Shown here: piece after piece, positions 6,814 through 15,307 of the stretch
Layout of the letters: each line of letters opens with the position of its first letter
Numbering within the stretch: the first letter of the stretch is position 1
NCBI GenBank assembly: GCA_902825875.1
Contig: CADECP010000006.1
Span: 68,671 to 132,670 of the forward strand
DNA: 64,000 bases
From: an uncultured Acidobacteriota bacterium
Lineage (GTDB): Bacteria; Acidobacteriota; Blastocatellia; RBC074
Reading direction: 5' to 3'
Program-made: the position numbers and the translations under genes
Notes under the pieces: model-generated
What the model saw: the letters and a program-made list of their open reading frames with translations, nothing else
What the model was told of the DNA's origin: nothing
Database searches by the model: none

Positions 6814-9800
6814 TCAGTTTCTAGCCGTCATCTTTGCGCCGTTAATCCATTCCAGCACGGTTCGATAAGCAGGATCATCCGCGCCGCTCCAGCGAGTGCC
6901 GCCGCCGTGCGGAGTTCTGCGAGCGCCGACGACACCTTCCTGACTGGCGTCGGAAATCGGTTTGCGAAGCAACAAACTGTTTTCGGGATTCATCGTGTCC
7001 ACTACTTTCAACGCAGAAGCGTAGTTCTCTCGCAATTGCGAAGTAGTGTAATTGCCACCTGCATCCGGGCGAGACAGGCGCAAAATCGCGTGCGTGTCGT
7101 GACAAGTGACGCAGGCGTTTCCATCACGGCCTTTGGTGGCAAGCAACGGCATGATGCGCGCGGCGAAGAATTCGTAATCCAGCGTCTTTGTCGTCACTGC
7201 CGCCCCTTTGCCCTCACTGTACAAAGCGATGGCCTGCTCCTGCAAACGTTCGTTTGGATCGTTGGCGATTTTGGCGATGGCGGTGCGAATGATTGGATGC
7301 GCCGAAAGAGCTTTGACTCGACGGGCTGCTGACAAAGCGGCTGCGCGGACTTGTTCGTCTTTGTCGTTGAAAGAAGCGGCAACTAGATTCAACAATCGTT
7401 GGTCGGTGTCAGCTTTAGCCGTGTCGTTAATCAACCCAAGAATCAGCCGACGTTTGTTCGCGTCTTCAGTTTTGAACAGCGAATCCAGCCCAGCGGCAAC
7501 TGAAGCAGGTTCCCGCCACTCGGCTTTTGCGAAAACCAATTGCAGCCCTGAACGAACCAGTTGCTGATTAGGCGATTGCAGCGCAGCCGCCAGCCGAGCC
7601 TCAATCGCTGCATCATTTCGCAAATGCGGAAAATCTGCCAAAGCGCGAAATGCCGCCGCCGCAACTTTGCCATCGGCGGTCAGCACGAACTGTTTGATTT
7701 GCTGATCGAACTTTTCCTGCCGCGCTGCTTCCAGACCGACTGCTTTAATCCGATCAATCGCGGCTACCTGAGCTTCGGCGGAACTGCTGGCCAACAGAGC
7801 TTTCAGCACGGCGATGGCTTCCTGACGATTGCGCTCGCGGATTTGCAAAGGCAGCGAAGGGTAAAACTCATCGGCGACGGCGCGAACGTCTTTGTCATCG
7901 TCCAGCAATCGCCGCATCACCAGCAAAGGCAATTCTTCCAGATTGTTGTCGCGCACCGCGAACGCCGCGATCACAGCCTGTTTGCGAGTCGAAGCCTTTG
8001 CCGAACTCAGCAACGGCAGCAAAGCTTTTTCAACCGCAGGCGCGCCTTCTTCGTAAAACTTGACGGTTTCAACGTCGTTGCCGATGCGCGAATAGCGGCC
8101 AGCGTTGACGTATCCGCCGGAGCGCAAATGGAAATCCGTCATGGCTACCAACAGGTTTTCGCGCAGTTCATCGCTGCCGTTGGTCAAGGCTTTGGCAATG
8201 CGTTCGGCCATTTTGCGACTGGCTTCGTGATGACCGCGCGTAGCTTGCTGGCGATCTTCGGGCGTAGCCAGCAACGCAATCCAGTTGTTGTAAAGGTAGC
8301 GGACGTTTTCATCGGCCAAGCTATAAAAATTTTCCTGCAAGTTTCGCCGCACCCACTCGTACTCGCGCGCGCCCGGCTTTTCACCCATTTGGGCGATGAA
8401 GGCATTGGCGATTCGGTCTTTCAAAACTTCATCCTTCGCCCACCAATACCATTGCTGCAAAGATTTGATGGCTTGCATTCGCACTTGCACAAAATCGTCG
8501 CGCATCGCCGTAATCAGCTTATCGGCAATTTCAGTCTGCGAAGTCAGGAAGGAAAAATGCTGAGCGAAGATGCGCGTCGCTCCCCAGCGAGTGCGTTCGT
8601 TCTTGCTGTTCAAGCTGGCCAGCACGTGTTCTCGGTACGGAACGGGAAGCGGTAGCGTCCCGGTGGTTTTCGATGGTCGAGGTTCACGGACAGCCCCGGT
8701 CGCTACCGCTCGCGGTTCCGTACCGGTGCGTGACGACCCGGTCGCTACCGCTCGCGGTTCCGTACCGGTGCGTGACGACCCGGTCGCTACCGCTCGCGGT
8801 TCCGTACCGGTGCGCGAGGCAATTCGCCGAATCGCTTGGGCCGAAACAATCTGCACCATCTTGCTTTGATCGCCGAGCAATCGCGCCAGTGGCTCAACCG
8901 CGCTTTCATCGCCGACTCGGCCAAGCGATCTGGCCGCAGTCGCACGCATCAACGGTTCGGCGCTTTGCAAACTGGCCAACAAATCATCCATCGCAGGTTT
9001 GCCGGGCGTATCCCAGACGTTGTCAATTTGGTGCAGCCGCAATGCCGCGTCATTGGCGGACAGTTTCGTTGGCAACGGTTCAACGCCAGCTTGCCAGCCT
9101 TTTCCGGCATCGCTCTTGTAAAACTCGCTCAAAGCCATCACCGCAAACTGAGTTTCACGAAACGGCGTGCGGAAGTTTTCATACGTCTGACGCGGATCAA
9201 GCCAGCCTCCGAAAGATTGCTGGCGGCTGAGCAGAAACTTCAACGATTTGGCGATTAATGGGTGATCTGGCGAATACCCGGCTCGCGCCAGCGTGTAAAG
9301 GCAATGGTAGGTTTGAAATTCAACCGCTGCGCTTGCCGGTTCAAACAACATTGACCACTGGCCGTCTTCTCGCTGATGCGAAAGAATTCGTTCGGTGTTG
9401 CGTTTGATCTTGTCAGCGTAAATGTTGCGATCAATTTCAGCCAAAGCGATGGTCTGGTAACAAAGGTCAATCAGATTTTTGTGCGCGTCCTGTTCAATCA
9501 ACGAACGAATGCGGTCGCGGTATTCCACATCTGAACCATCAGAACCGGACCCGGTCGCTACCGCTCTCGGTTCCGTACCGGCTAGTTTCACCAGTTGATC
9601 GAACACGCGCCAACTATACCAAGCGACTTCGTAAGCACTGACAATCGGCGTGTTACCGTTGGTTTCGTCGTTCGGCAACACAGTGCGGCCCTTGTAATAA
9701 ACCTTCAGGTAGTTGGCGACGCCGCGCAGCAAAGCGACGTTGTGCGGCAGTTTGAATTCTGTTTCGTGAATGTTGACCAGCGAAGCCAGACGGCTCATGA

Positions 9801-11058
9801 CGTTGGCCGATGCGCTGATGACGCGCGTCCAGCTTGCTTCAGGGAAGCCGTAAAACGGTCGAGGATTGTTCGCCAGCCGTTCGGTCAAAAACTCCAACGA
9901 AGATCGTTTCGCAACTGCGTAACCATTTTGTTTCGCAGTCAATTCGGCTCGCGCCGGAAAGTGCGTGGCGTGACAGGCAATGCAAAGCTGGGTTTCGGCG
10001 TGCGTGTTGGAGACTCGATTGACGATGCCGCCGTGCCGAGGAGTGTTGGCGTGCCAACTGTCGCCAGCGCTGACGATGTAATCCATTCCGGCTCGAATCG
10101 CGGCGCGCGGGTCAGCATAAGGTGGCGCGTCATACATCGAAGTCCGCAGTTGATAAAAGACGTGGTTGGCGTCAACGCGAACGAAGTACTCGCCGCGCGT
10201 GATCGTTCGCACCGTGAATTTGTTTCCGGGCAAGGCCTGAATTTCATGCGGAGGGCTGACCGGATCCATGCCGTCTTCGTAAGCTTTGGCTTCACCGCCC
10301 ACGACTTTGAAAATCGAAACATCCACCGGCAGGCCGTCGCGTTCAGGCAAATCCAGTTCAAAATGGACAAGTTTCGGCTGGTCGCTGTCGTAGCTGAATT
10401 TGAACCAATCCACGCCACCTTCTGGCATAACGTCTCCGCTGGCGTAATCGGGTGCGGGAGTGTCGCGGTACGGCTGGCGAACTTTTTCGGCCTTTGCGCC
10501 GAGCGGCAAAATGTATGGCTTGTCGTCCGCCGTCGCCCAAACTGTCTGGCCGAGTTGGAATTCATTGGCTTCTCGCCAAGTGTCGTTGGGTTCGAATTCA
10601 ACTGTAGCTTTGGCCGATTTTCCAGCTTTATCCTCTGGCCATTCAACGACGGAAACTGTCAACTCGACTGGTGCAACGGCAGTTGAAGAAACTTCAACAA
10701 CGCCAGCGCCTCCTGTTCGGAACAAGGTGTAAAGATCAGGGTCGCCCGCGTGCAGAGTTTTGCTGGCGATGATTTTTTCGCCACTGCGAAAATTCACCGA
10801 CAGCGATTCGCTTTCCGCCAACGCCGCCGGAGCAGGCAGCGAAATCGTCAGCGAATAAGTTTTCCTCGCATCAGTCACGGGCAAGCGAAAAATCTTTGTC
10901 GAGCGCTGTGGGATTCGTTCGCGCAGGTTGAGCGCCTTGCGAAATCCCTCTTTCCTTTCAATTGCTGCGCTTGAAGCCAGCCAAGGCGAAACGAAAAACC
11001 AGAAACCAAATGTGGCAAATACAAATAGGCAGGAAAGTTGAACGTGCTTTTTCTTCAT
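6814..11058 (-). CDS. Large exported HEAT-repeat protein with two CxxCH haem motifs
   Basis: The protein has 1414 residues. After an N-terminal signal/anchor (LFVFATFGFWFFVSPWLASS) it has a beta domain like bacterial pre-peptidase C-terminal domains (VEFEPNDTWREANEF, GGVDWFKFSY, residues ~150-300). A first CxxCH (CIACH, ~359-363) is followed by an alpha/alpha-barrel-like region recalling prenyltransferase/squalene-cyclase repeats (SFGGWLDPRQ, ~590-690). HEAT repeats (RSLGRVGDESAVEPLARLLG and others) run to ~1290, and a C-terminal CVTCH lies at ~1316-1320. c-type haem attachment and a periplasmic location are inferred. Two stretches (~492-503 and ~748-808) are encoded by a dispersed repeat and read GTEPRAVATG. 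ATG 11058 suits the signal; the longer frame to 11298 overlaps the upstream gene. The substrate is unknown. Confidence 0.8.
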   Translation of the reverse strand: MKKKHVQLSCLFVFATFGFWFFVSPWLASSAAIERKEGFRKALNLRERIPQRSTKIFRLPVTDARKTYSLTISLPAPAALAESESLSVNFRSGEKIIASKTLHAGDPDLYTLFRTGGAGVVEVSSTAVAPVELTVSVVEWPEDKAGKSAKATVEFEPNDTWREANEFQLGQTVWATADDKPYILPLGAKAEKVRQPYRDTPAPDYASGDVMPEGGVDWFKFSYDSDQPKLVHFELDLPERDGLPVDVSIFKVVGGEAKAYEDGMDPVSPPHEIQALPGNKFTVRTITRGEYFVRVDANHVFYQLRTSMYDAPPYADPRAAIRAGMDYIVSAGDSWHANTPRHGGIVNRVSNTHAETQLCIACHATHFPARAELTAKQNGYAVAKRSSLEFLTERLANNPRPFYGFPEASWTRVISASANVMSRLASLVNIHETEFKLPHNVALLRGVANYLKVYYKGRTVLPNDETNGNTPIVSAYEVAWYSWRVFDQLVKLAGTEPRAVATGSGSDGSDVEYRDRIRSLIEQDAHKNLIDLCYQTIALAEIDRNIYADKIKRNTERILSHQREDGQWSMLFEPASAAVEFQTYHCLYTLARAGYSPDHPLIAKSLKFLLSRQQSFGGWLDPRQTYENFRTPFRETQFAVMALSEFYKSDAGKGWQAGVEPLPTKLSANDAALRLHQIDNVWDTPGKPAMDDLLASLQSAEPLMRATAARSLGRVGDESAVEPLARLLGDQSKMVQIVSAQAIRRIASRTGTEPRAVATGSSRTGTEPRAVATGSSRTGTEPRAVATGAVREPRPSKTTGTLPLPVPYREHVLASLNSKNERTRWGATRIFAQHFSFLTSQTEIADKLITAMRDDFVQVRMQAIKSLQQWYWWAKDEVLKDRIANAFIAQMGEKPGAREYEWVRRNLQENFYSLADENVRYLYNNWIALLATPEDRQQATRGHHEASRKMAERIAKALTNGSDELRENLLVAMTDFHLRSGGYVNAGRYSRIGNDVETVKFYEEGAPAVEKALLPLLSSAKASTRKQAVIAAFAVRDNNLEELPLLVMRRLLDDDKDVRAVADEFYPSLPLQIRERNRQEAIAVLKALLASSSAEAQVAAIDRIKAVGLEAARQEKFDQQIKQFVLTADGKVAAAAFRALADFPHLRNDAAIEARLAAALQSPNQQLVRSGLQLVFAKAEWREPASVAAGLDSLFKTEDANKRRLILGLINDTAKADTDQRLLNLVAASFNDKDEQVRAAALSAARRVKALSAHPIIRTAIAKIANDPNERLQEQAIALYSEGKGAAVTTKTLDYEFFAARIMPLLATKGRDGNACVTCHDTHAILRLSRPDAGGNYTTSQLRENYASALKVVDTMNPENSLLLRKPISDASQEGVVGARRTPHGGGTRWSGADDPAYRTVLEWINGAKMTARN
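8633..8815. repeat. Intragenic repeat cluster: 42-bp tandem array (x3) plus inverted copy
   Basis: Three near-identical units begin at 8696, 8738 and 8780 (period 42 bp, 14 codons). Each contains GGTCGCTACCGCTCGCGG and TTCCGTACCGG. A further copy in the opposite orientation (GGTACGGAACGGGAAGCGG, then TAGCGTCCCGG) lies at 8633-8664. On the coding (minus) strand the units read GTEPRAVATGSSRT, in frame with the HEAT-repeat protein. Related copies are at 9549-9581 and 19514-19602. The opposed copies can fold as a long hairpin like REPIN/BIME elements. Confidence 0.85.
9549..9581. repeat. Single intragenic copy of the GTEPR repeat
   Basis: CCCGGTCGCTACCGCTCTCG followed by GTTCCGTACCGG matches the units at 8696-8815 with one or two changes. 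On the minus strand it encodes AGTEPRAVATGS, inserted in frame just before the GSDGSDVEYRDRIRSL segment of the HEAT-repeat protein. Confidence 0.8.
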
Positions 11059-11125
11059 AGCTTTTCGATAGCCAAACAAGTAGGTTTTGACGCCGGGCAA
11101 ACGATTTGAGTTGAAGAAGCGAGGC

Positions 11126-11698
11126 TCAGGAATGAGCAGCCACCATTTCAGCAACCAAACGTTGCAATCCTTCCAGAAAGACCTGAAAACTGTGTGACTG
11201 ATTTCCAGCAAGATCAAGGTGTGGAGCGATGGCGCGCGCGCCACCAATCTTTGAGTAATTGCCAACCAGCTTCTGCAACTCGCTGGCGGCATTGCCAAGA
11301 TGATCCGGGTTGCGGAACTTCTCTTTGTCTTTCAGCTTGCTCAACTTCGGCAAATCGAATGCCTGGCTGACAGCATTCAAATCTCCAAGAAACCATGATT
11401 CCAATTCGCGGCAGACAATCCGAACCAGACAGTTTGTGCGACCGGCCGTTTCGCACAACTGAAGCAAATGCTGTTTCAAGACCTCACAGTTCGCGGCATC
11501 CTGATCGCGGATAATCACGAATCGAGCTTCAGGGTTTTGCCACGCTCGTAACTTCCTTGGAATCGAACGCTCCAAATCCTGTTTGCCTTCGTGAGCAACT
11601 AACCGCAACGAGATTTCAGGCGGAAGAATGCCTGGCAAAATGGCTTGCAGCACTTCCCGCATGGATGGTTCTTCCAGCAAAAAAACCAGTTCCTTCAT
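11126..11698 (-). CDS. DUF4276 family protein (TOPRIM-like)
   Basis: The 190-residue protein matches the DUF4276 pattern: FLLEEPSMREVL with a conserved Glu at the N-terminus, HEGKQDLERSIPRKLRAW, then FVIIRDQDAANC with a DxD pair, and RIVCRELESWFLGDLNAVSQ. The Glu plus DxD arrangement is that of TOPRIM metal sites found in OLD nucleases, primases and topoisomerases. Its ATG overlaps the stop of the AAA ATPase gene (ATGA), so the two are translationally coupled. Such ATPase/TOPRIM pairs resemble a split OLD or Gabija-A-type effector, so a nuclease role in defence or DNA maintenance is plausible but unproven. No other defence partner is adjacent. Confidence 0.8.
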   Translation of the reverse strand: MKELVFLLEEPSMREVLQAILPGILPPEISLRLVAHEGKQDLERSIPRKLRAWQNPEARFVIIRDQDAANCEVLKQHLLQLCETAGRTNCLVRIVCRELESWFLGDLNAVSQAFDLPKLSKLKDKEKFRNPDHLGNAASELQKLVGNYSKIGGARAIAPHLDLAGNQSHSFQVFLEGLQRLVAEMVAAHS

Positions 11699-12873
11699 CT
11701 TGGCCCGGCTCCTTCAAAAAAGCCTTGTCGCCACAACGCCCCCGGCAAATCGCCTTCTTTCACCAAAGCAGCTAATTGCGGATCGTCAATCGCCCGAACA
11801 ATTTTTGTGTAACCGTCGCGTTTTGACAGCCAGAAAATTTCATCCAAATTGACGCCATTCAGAAAATCCGGTGAGTGGGTGGTCACGAAAACCTGCCCCC
11901 CACGCTTTGCGTAAAGCCGAAACTCTTCAGCCAGAGCGTTGAGCAATTCAGGATAAAGTTGATTCTCCGGCTCTTCGACACACAAGACAGGATGCGGGCT
12001 TGGATCATGAAGCAGCAACAAATACGCGAACATCTTGATCGTGCCGTCTGAAACGTATCGGGCGATAAAAGGGTCTTTGAAAGAACCATCCTGAAATTTC
12101 AGTACCAACCGTCCATCCTCAGTTTCCACCGGATTGACCCGTTCAACTCCAGGCACTCGCTGCGCCATTTTTTCCAAAGCTTGATTAAAAAGCGGGCGAT
12201 GATGTTCGTAAAGATATTGAGCAAACAGCGGCAAATTATCTCCGCGCGAAGAAAGATGTTCTGCGTAACCCGCTTCCTGACTGGGGCGAGCGTCAGCAAT
12301 GTGAAAATCAGAAACGTGCCAGTTCTCAATCATCTTGCGGAACTCGCTGACAACCTTGAAACGCTCGAACTGCCCTAAACCTTTGATGGCGAGAATGTCC
12401 GCCGATTCCAGTTTTTGATGATCGCGCCGGGCTTCAGCATCTTTTTGATCGTAAGCTTCTTCGTTGGTGATTGCCTCGCCTTCGCCGAGTCTGAAATCGA
12501 GAAATTTCCAGGGCTGGCCAATGTTCCCGCGCCTGTATTTCAGAACCTCACGTTCGACAACAGGCATATTGTCCAGCAAAGAAATCGTCAGCGAATAAGT
12601 AACTCTTGGGTCACTGGGTTTGCTGCGAAACTTCAACTCAATCTCAATCGGCCCATCTGTGTTGCGACTGACCACTTCCTTAAACCCACCTCGTCTGGCC
12701 AGAGCCTGGCGAACGTTATGAATAAGCGCGTCACGCAAAAATCCGAAAACATCGAACAGAGTTGTCTTACCGCTGCCATTGGCTCCAACGAAGACTGACA
12801 TCGCTGGCAAATTCTCAATGGTCACATCTTTGAAGGCCCGAAAGTTCTTTAGCGAAATTGACTCAATTTTCAT
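11695..12873 (-). CDS. AAA ATPase, OLD/RecF-like (AAA_21)
   Basis: The 392-residue ABC/SMC-type ATPase has ISLKNFRAFKDVTIENL at the N-terminus, Walker A GANGSGKTTLFDVFG (~29-40), a signature-like YVSDGTIKMFAYLLLL, Walker B HPVLCVEEPENQLYP (~293-305) and the H-loop TTHSPDFLN (~331). The architecture is that of OLD-family and RecF-like ATPases without their C-terminal nuclease domain. That domain appears to be supplied by the overlapping downstream DUF4276 gene. It begins 3 nt after the mpl stop and is probably cotranscribed from the mpl promoter. ATP-driven DNA or nucleotide sensing is inferred from the family. Confidence 0.88.
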   Translation of the reverse strand: MKIESISLKNFRAFKDVTIENLPAMSVFVGANGSGKTTLFDVFGFLRDALIHNVRQALARRGGFKEVVSRNTDGPIEIELKFRSKPSDPRVTYSLTISLLDNMPVVEREVLKYRRGNIGQPWKFLDFRLGEGEAITNEEAYDQKDAEARRDHQKLESADILAIKGLGQFERFKVVSEFRKMIENWHVSDFHIADARPSQEAGYAEHLSSRGDNLPLFAQYLYEHHRPLFNQALEKMAQRVPGVERVNPVETEDGRLVLKFQDGSFKDPFIARYVSDGTIKMFAYLLLLHDPSPHPVLCVEEPENQLYPELLNALAEEFRLYAKRGGQVFVTTHSPDFLNGVNLDEIFWLSKRDGYTKIVRAIDDPQLAALVKEGDLPGALWRQGFFEGAGPR

Positions 12874-12876
12874 CTT

Positions 12877-14307
12877 TTATGCCCTTGATGCCATCAACGC
12901 AGCCAACAGTTTTTCATGAATGCCGCCGAAGCCGCCGTTCGACATCACAACAACAACATCATCCGCCATTAGTTGCGGCGTCAGATGTTCGACGATTGCG
13001 TCGGCGCCTTCGATGGAAAAGGCTTCTTTGCCAGCGGAGCGAAGGTCTTCGATCAACTCGTCCACAGACAATTGCTCTTCGGCGGCGACGCGGAAGGATT
13101 CGAACAGCGGCGCGATCACCACGTAATCCGCTGGAGCAAACGATAGCGGATAAACTTTCTGGAAAACCTTTTTCCGCGTTGTCCACGAACGCGGCTCGAA
13201 GATGGCGACGATGCGGCGGTCGGGGTATTTCTGCTGCACTCCCAACAGCGTTTCTCGAATTGCGGTCGGGTGATGAGCAAAATCGTCAATCACTGTCACG
13301 CCGTTGACCACTCCGCGAACCTGCATCCGGCGTTTGACGCTTTTGAAAGTCGCCAGGGCTTCAGCGACTGCTGCACGTTCGATGCCCAAAACTTCAGCCG
13401 CCGCAATCACCGCCAGACAGTTGCGGATGTTGAACATTCCAGCCAACGGGCTTTGCACTTCCATCCATTCGCGGCCTTCGCGCAAGGCGCGGAATTTGGT
13501 CACTTCGGGCATGAATTCAATTTCGCGCGCAGTCCATTTGGCGTCGGGATGTTCAACGCCAAACGATTCGACAGGACACCAAACGCCTTGCGGAGCAATT
13601 GGCTCTTTGACGATTTCGCGGACGACTGGCGAATCCCAACCGGCAATCAAACGGCCTCCGGCGGGAATCAGATTGACCAGTAAGCGGAACACTTTCTTGA
13701 TCGCATCCAGCGAAGGGTAAATGTCTGCGTGGTCGTATTCGATGTTGTTCAGAATCACCAGGTCGGGCAGGTAATGCAGAAACTTCGGCCCTTTGTCCCA
13801 GTAAGCCGTGTCGTATTCGTCGCCTTCGATGGTGAAGTGATCCGATCCTGTGACTTTGAAACTTGCGCCGAAGTTTTCAGCGACTCCGCCGACCAGAAAA
13901 CTGGGATCAAGTCCGCCGACTTCCATTACCCAAGCCATCAGCGAAGTCGTTGTAGTTTTGCCGTGTGTGCCGGTGACAACCGTTGAATGTTTGCCGCGAA
14001 TGAACTCTTCGCGTATGACTTCAGGCATTGAGGCGCAGCGCAGTTTGTGATCCAGCGCGTATTCGATTTCGGGATTGCCGCGCGAAGTCGCGTTGCCGAC
14101 GACAATCACGTCTGGAGTTGGTTGCAAGTTGGCGGCATCGAAACCTTCGTGCGTTTCAATTCCCAGCCGTTTCAGTTCGTCGCCCATCGGCGGATAAAAC
14201 GCCTTGTCCGAACCGGTGACGCGATGGCCTTGAGTTTTCAGCATCCCGGCCAGCGAACCCATCGCCGTGCCGCAAACGCCAATCAAATGAAAATGTTTGT
14301 GCCCCAT
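12877..14307 (-). CDS. mpl: UDP-N-acetylmuramate:L-Ala-gamma-D-Glu-meso-DAP ligase
   Basis: Mpl joins recycled murein tripeptide to UDP-MurNAc, saving peptidoglycan precursors; it acts in the cytoplasm. The 476-residue protein opens with KHFHLIGVCGTAMGSLAGML and GSDKAFYPPMGDELKRLGIE, which are diagnostic of Mpl rather than MurC. It carries the Mur ligase ATP loop TGTHGKTTTTSLMAW near residue 115, the central EGDEYDTAYWDKGPKF, and the C-terminal AHHPTAIRETL. Length matches the family. ATG 14307 follows AAAGAGA. It heads a minus-strand cluster with the AAA ATPase 3 nt downstream. The meso-DAP substrate implies a Gram-negative type wall. Confidence 0.93.
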   Translation of the reverse strand: MGHKHFHLIGVCGTAMGSLAGMLKTQGHRVTGSDKAFYPPMGDELKRLGIETHEGFDAANLQPTPDVIVVGNATSRGNPEIEYALDHKLRCASMPEVIREEFIRGKHSTVVTGTHGKTTTTSLMAWVMEVGGLDPSFLVGGVAENFGASFKVTGSDHFTIEGDEYDTAYWDKGPKFLHYLPDLVILNNIEYDHADIYPSLDAIKKVFRLLVNLIPAGGRLIAGWDSPVVREIVKEPIAPQGVWCPVESFGVEHPDAKWTAREIEFMPEVTKFRALREGREWMEVQSPLAGMFNIRNCLAVIAAAEVLGIERAAVAEALATFKSVKRRMQVRGVVNGVTVIDDFAHHPTAIRETLLGVQQKYPDRRIVAIFEPRSWTTRKKVFQKVYPLSFAPADYVVIAPLFESFRVAAEEQLSVDELIEDLRSAGKEAFSIEGADAIVEHLTPQLMADDVVVVMSNGGFGGIHEKLLAALMASRA

Positions 14308-14443
14308 TGGTTGTCTCTTTGCCGATTATGGATTTTGTGGGAGCGCGATTATAACGACCGTCAGGCCATTTCGGTAGCTGTTTGAATTTGAACGCCTGTT
14401 TGGCTAAATTGCGCCGCGTCACGCAATCAACCCGGAGGTGGCA

Positions 14444-14785
14444 ATGAAATCAGTGAACTCGGTAAAAGTTTGGCGATGGCTGATCGCCGGAATTGTTTTT
14501 ATGCTGATCAGCATTCCGACAATTTTCCAATGGATTCCGCCAAACAGCCATTGGGGATTCCGAACCGCTAAAACCTTTTCAAACGAGCAAATCTGGTATG
14601 CCGCCAACCGAGCTTCGGGAATTGGTTTGTTGTTGGCCGGGTTGGCAATAGTCATCGGAACCATCGCTACCGCCAGACTCGTTCGCTGGAATCCGCGCCA
14701 AGCAAATCGAATCTGCTTTGCGATCTTCCTGGTTTCTTCGTTGGCGGCGCTGGCTCATGGATTTTGGGCGCTGAGCCGGATGTAG
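14444..14785 (+). CDS. SdpI-like small membrane protein
   Basis: The 113-residue protein has three or four hydrophobic segments (WLIAGIVFMLISIPTIF, GIGLLLAGLAIVIGTIA, ICFAIFLVSSLAALAHG). Between the first two, PNSHWGFRTAKTFSNEQIWYAANR matches the conserved loop of SdpI/YhfL-type proteins (N-x-x-x-G-F/Y-R-T). In Bacillus, SdpI gives immunity to the SdpC toxin; most homologues are uncharacterised. ATG 14444 follows GGAGG by 5 nt; an in-frame GTG at 14438 overlaps that site. The following Tat-signal gene starts 15 nt downstream and may be cotranscribed. Function here is unknown. Confidence 0.7.
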   Translation: MKSVNSVKVWRWLIAGIVFMLISIPTIFQWIPPNSHWGFRTAKTFSNEQIWYAANRASGIGLLLAGLAIVIGTIATARLVRWNPRQANRICFAIFLVSSLAALAHGFWALSRM

Positions 14786-14800
14786 TTTGGAAAAACGATT

Positions 14801-15307
14801 ATGAAATCGCGTCGTAGAGAATTTCTTGCTGCTGGACTGTTGTCGGTGGGATCGCTGTCGGTTCAGGCTCAAGACAAACCAAGCCAGAAAAAAGAAGACG
14901 CCAGCGAAGTCTCGTTGCGCGGAAAAATCGTTTGCCTGACCGAAGAATTGGACAAACAGTTCAATGTCTTGCCCGATTGCGACGAGCAGCATCACGTTTA
15001 CAGTCTGAAAACTGCTGACGGCAAGATGTACCCGTTGCTGCCTACGGAATCAGCCGCCGCTGTCTGGATGGACGAACGGTTTCGCCAACGCGAACTGCAA
15101 ATCTCGGCGCGCAGCTTTCCAAACACCAACCACATTGAAATCATCAAAATTCAATCCTGGCTGAACGCCAAACTCCATGACCTATACTATTACTGCGACA
15201 TTTGCGCCATCACGGCCTTCAAACCCGGCCCGTGCGAATGTTGCCAGGAACCAATCGAATTCCGCGAAACTCCGGCGGGTGCGTCGAAAATCATTCCTCA
15301 AAACTAA
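14801..15307 (+). CDS. Tat-exported small protein with a C-terminal cysteine cluster
   Basis: The 168-residue protein starts with a twin-arginine signal (KSRRREFLAAGLLSVGS, cleavage near VQAQDK). The mature domain runs from LRGKIVCLTEELD through an OB-like stretch (HVYSLKTADGKMYPLLP). It ends with a metal-site-like tail of CDICAITAF and PGPCECCQEPIEF, giving Cys pairs CxxC and CxCC. This layout suggests folding with a bound metal before Tat export, possibly zinc or copper. No family is recognised. It may be cotranscribed with the SdpI-like gene. The 3' end overlaps the convergent DUF2889-like gene by 17 nt. Confidence 0.7.
   Translation: MKSRRREFLAAGLLSVGSLSVQAQDKPSQKKEDASEVSLRGKIVCLTEELDKQFNVLPDCDEQHHVYSLKTADGKMYPLLPTESAAAVWMDERFRQRELQISARSFPNTNHIEIIKIQSWLNAKLHDLYYYCDICAITAFKPGPCECCQEPIEFRETPAGASKIIPQN

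Noticed and set aside
8696-8815. CRISPR-like array
   Set aside because: The 42-bp units are directly adjacent without spacers and encode a repeated peptide in frame.
7561-10686. Two long plus-strand frames (364 and 363 residues)
   Set aside because: Both lie antisense to the HEAT-repeat gene and show no recognisable protein features.
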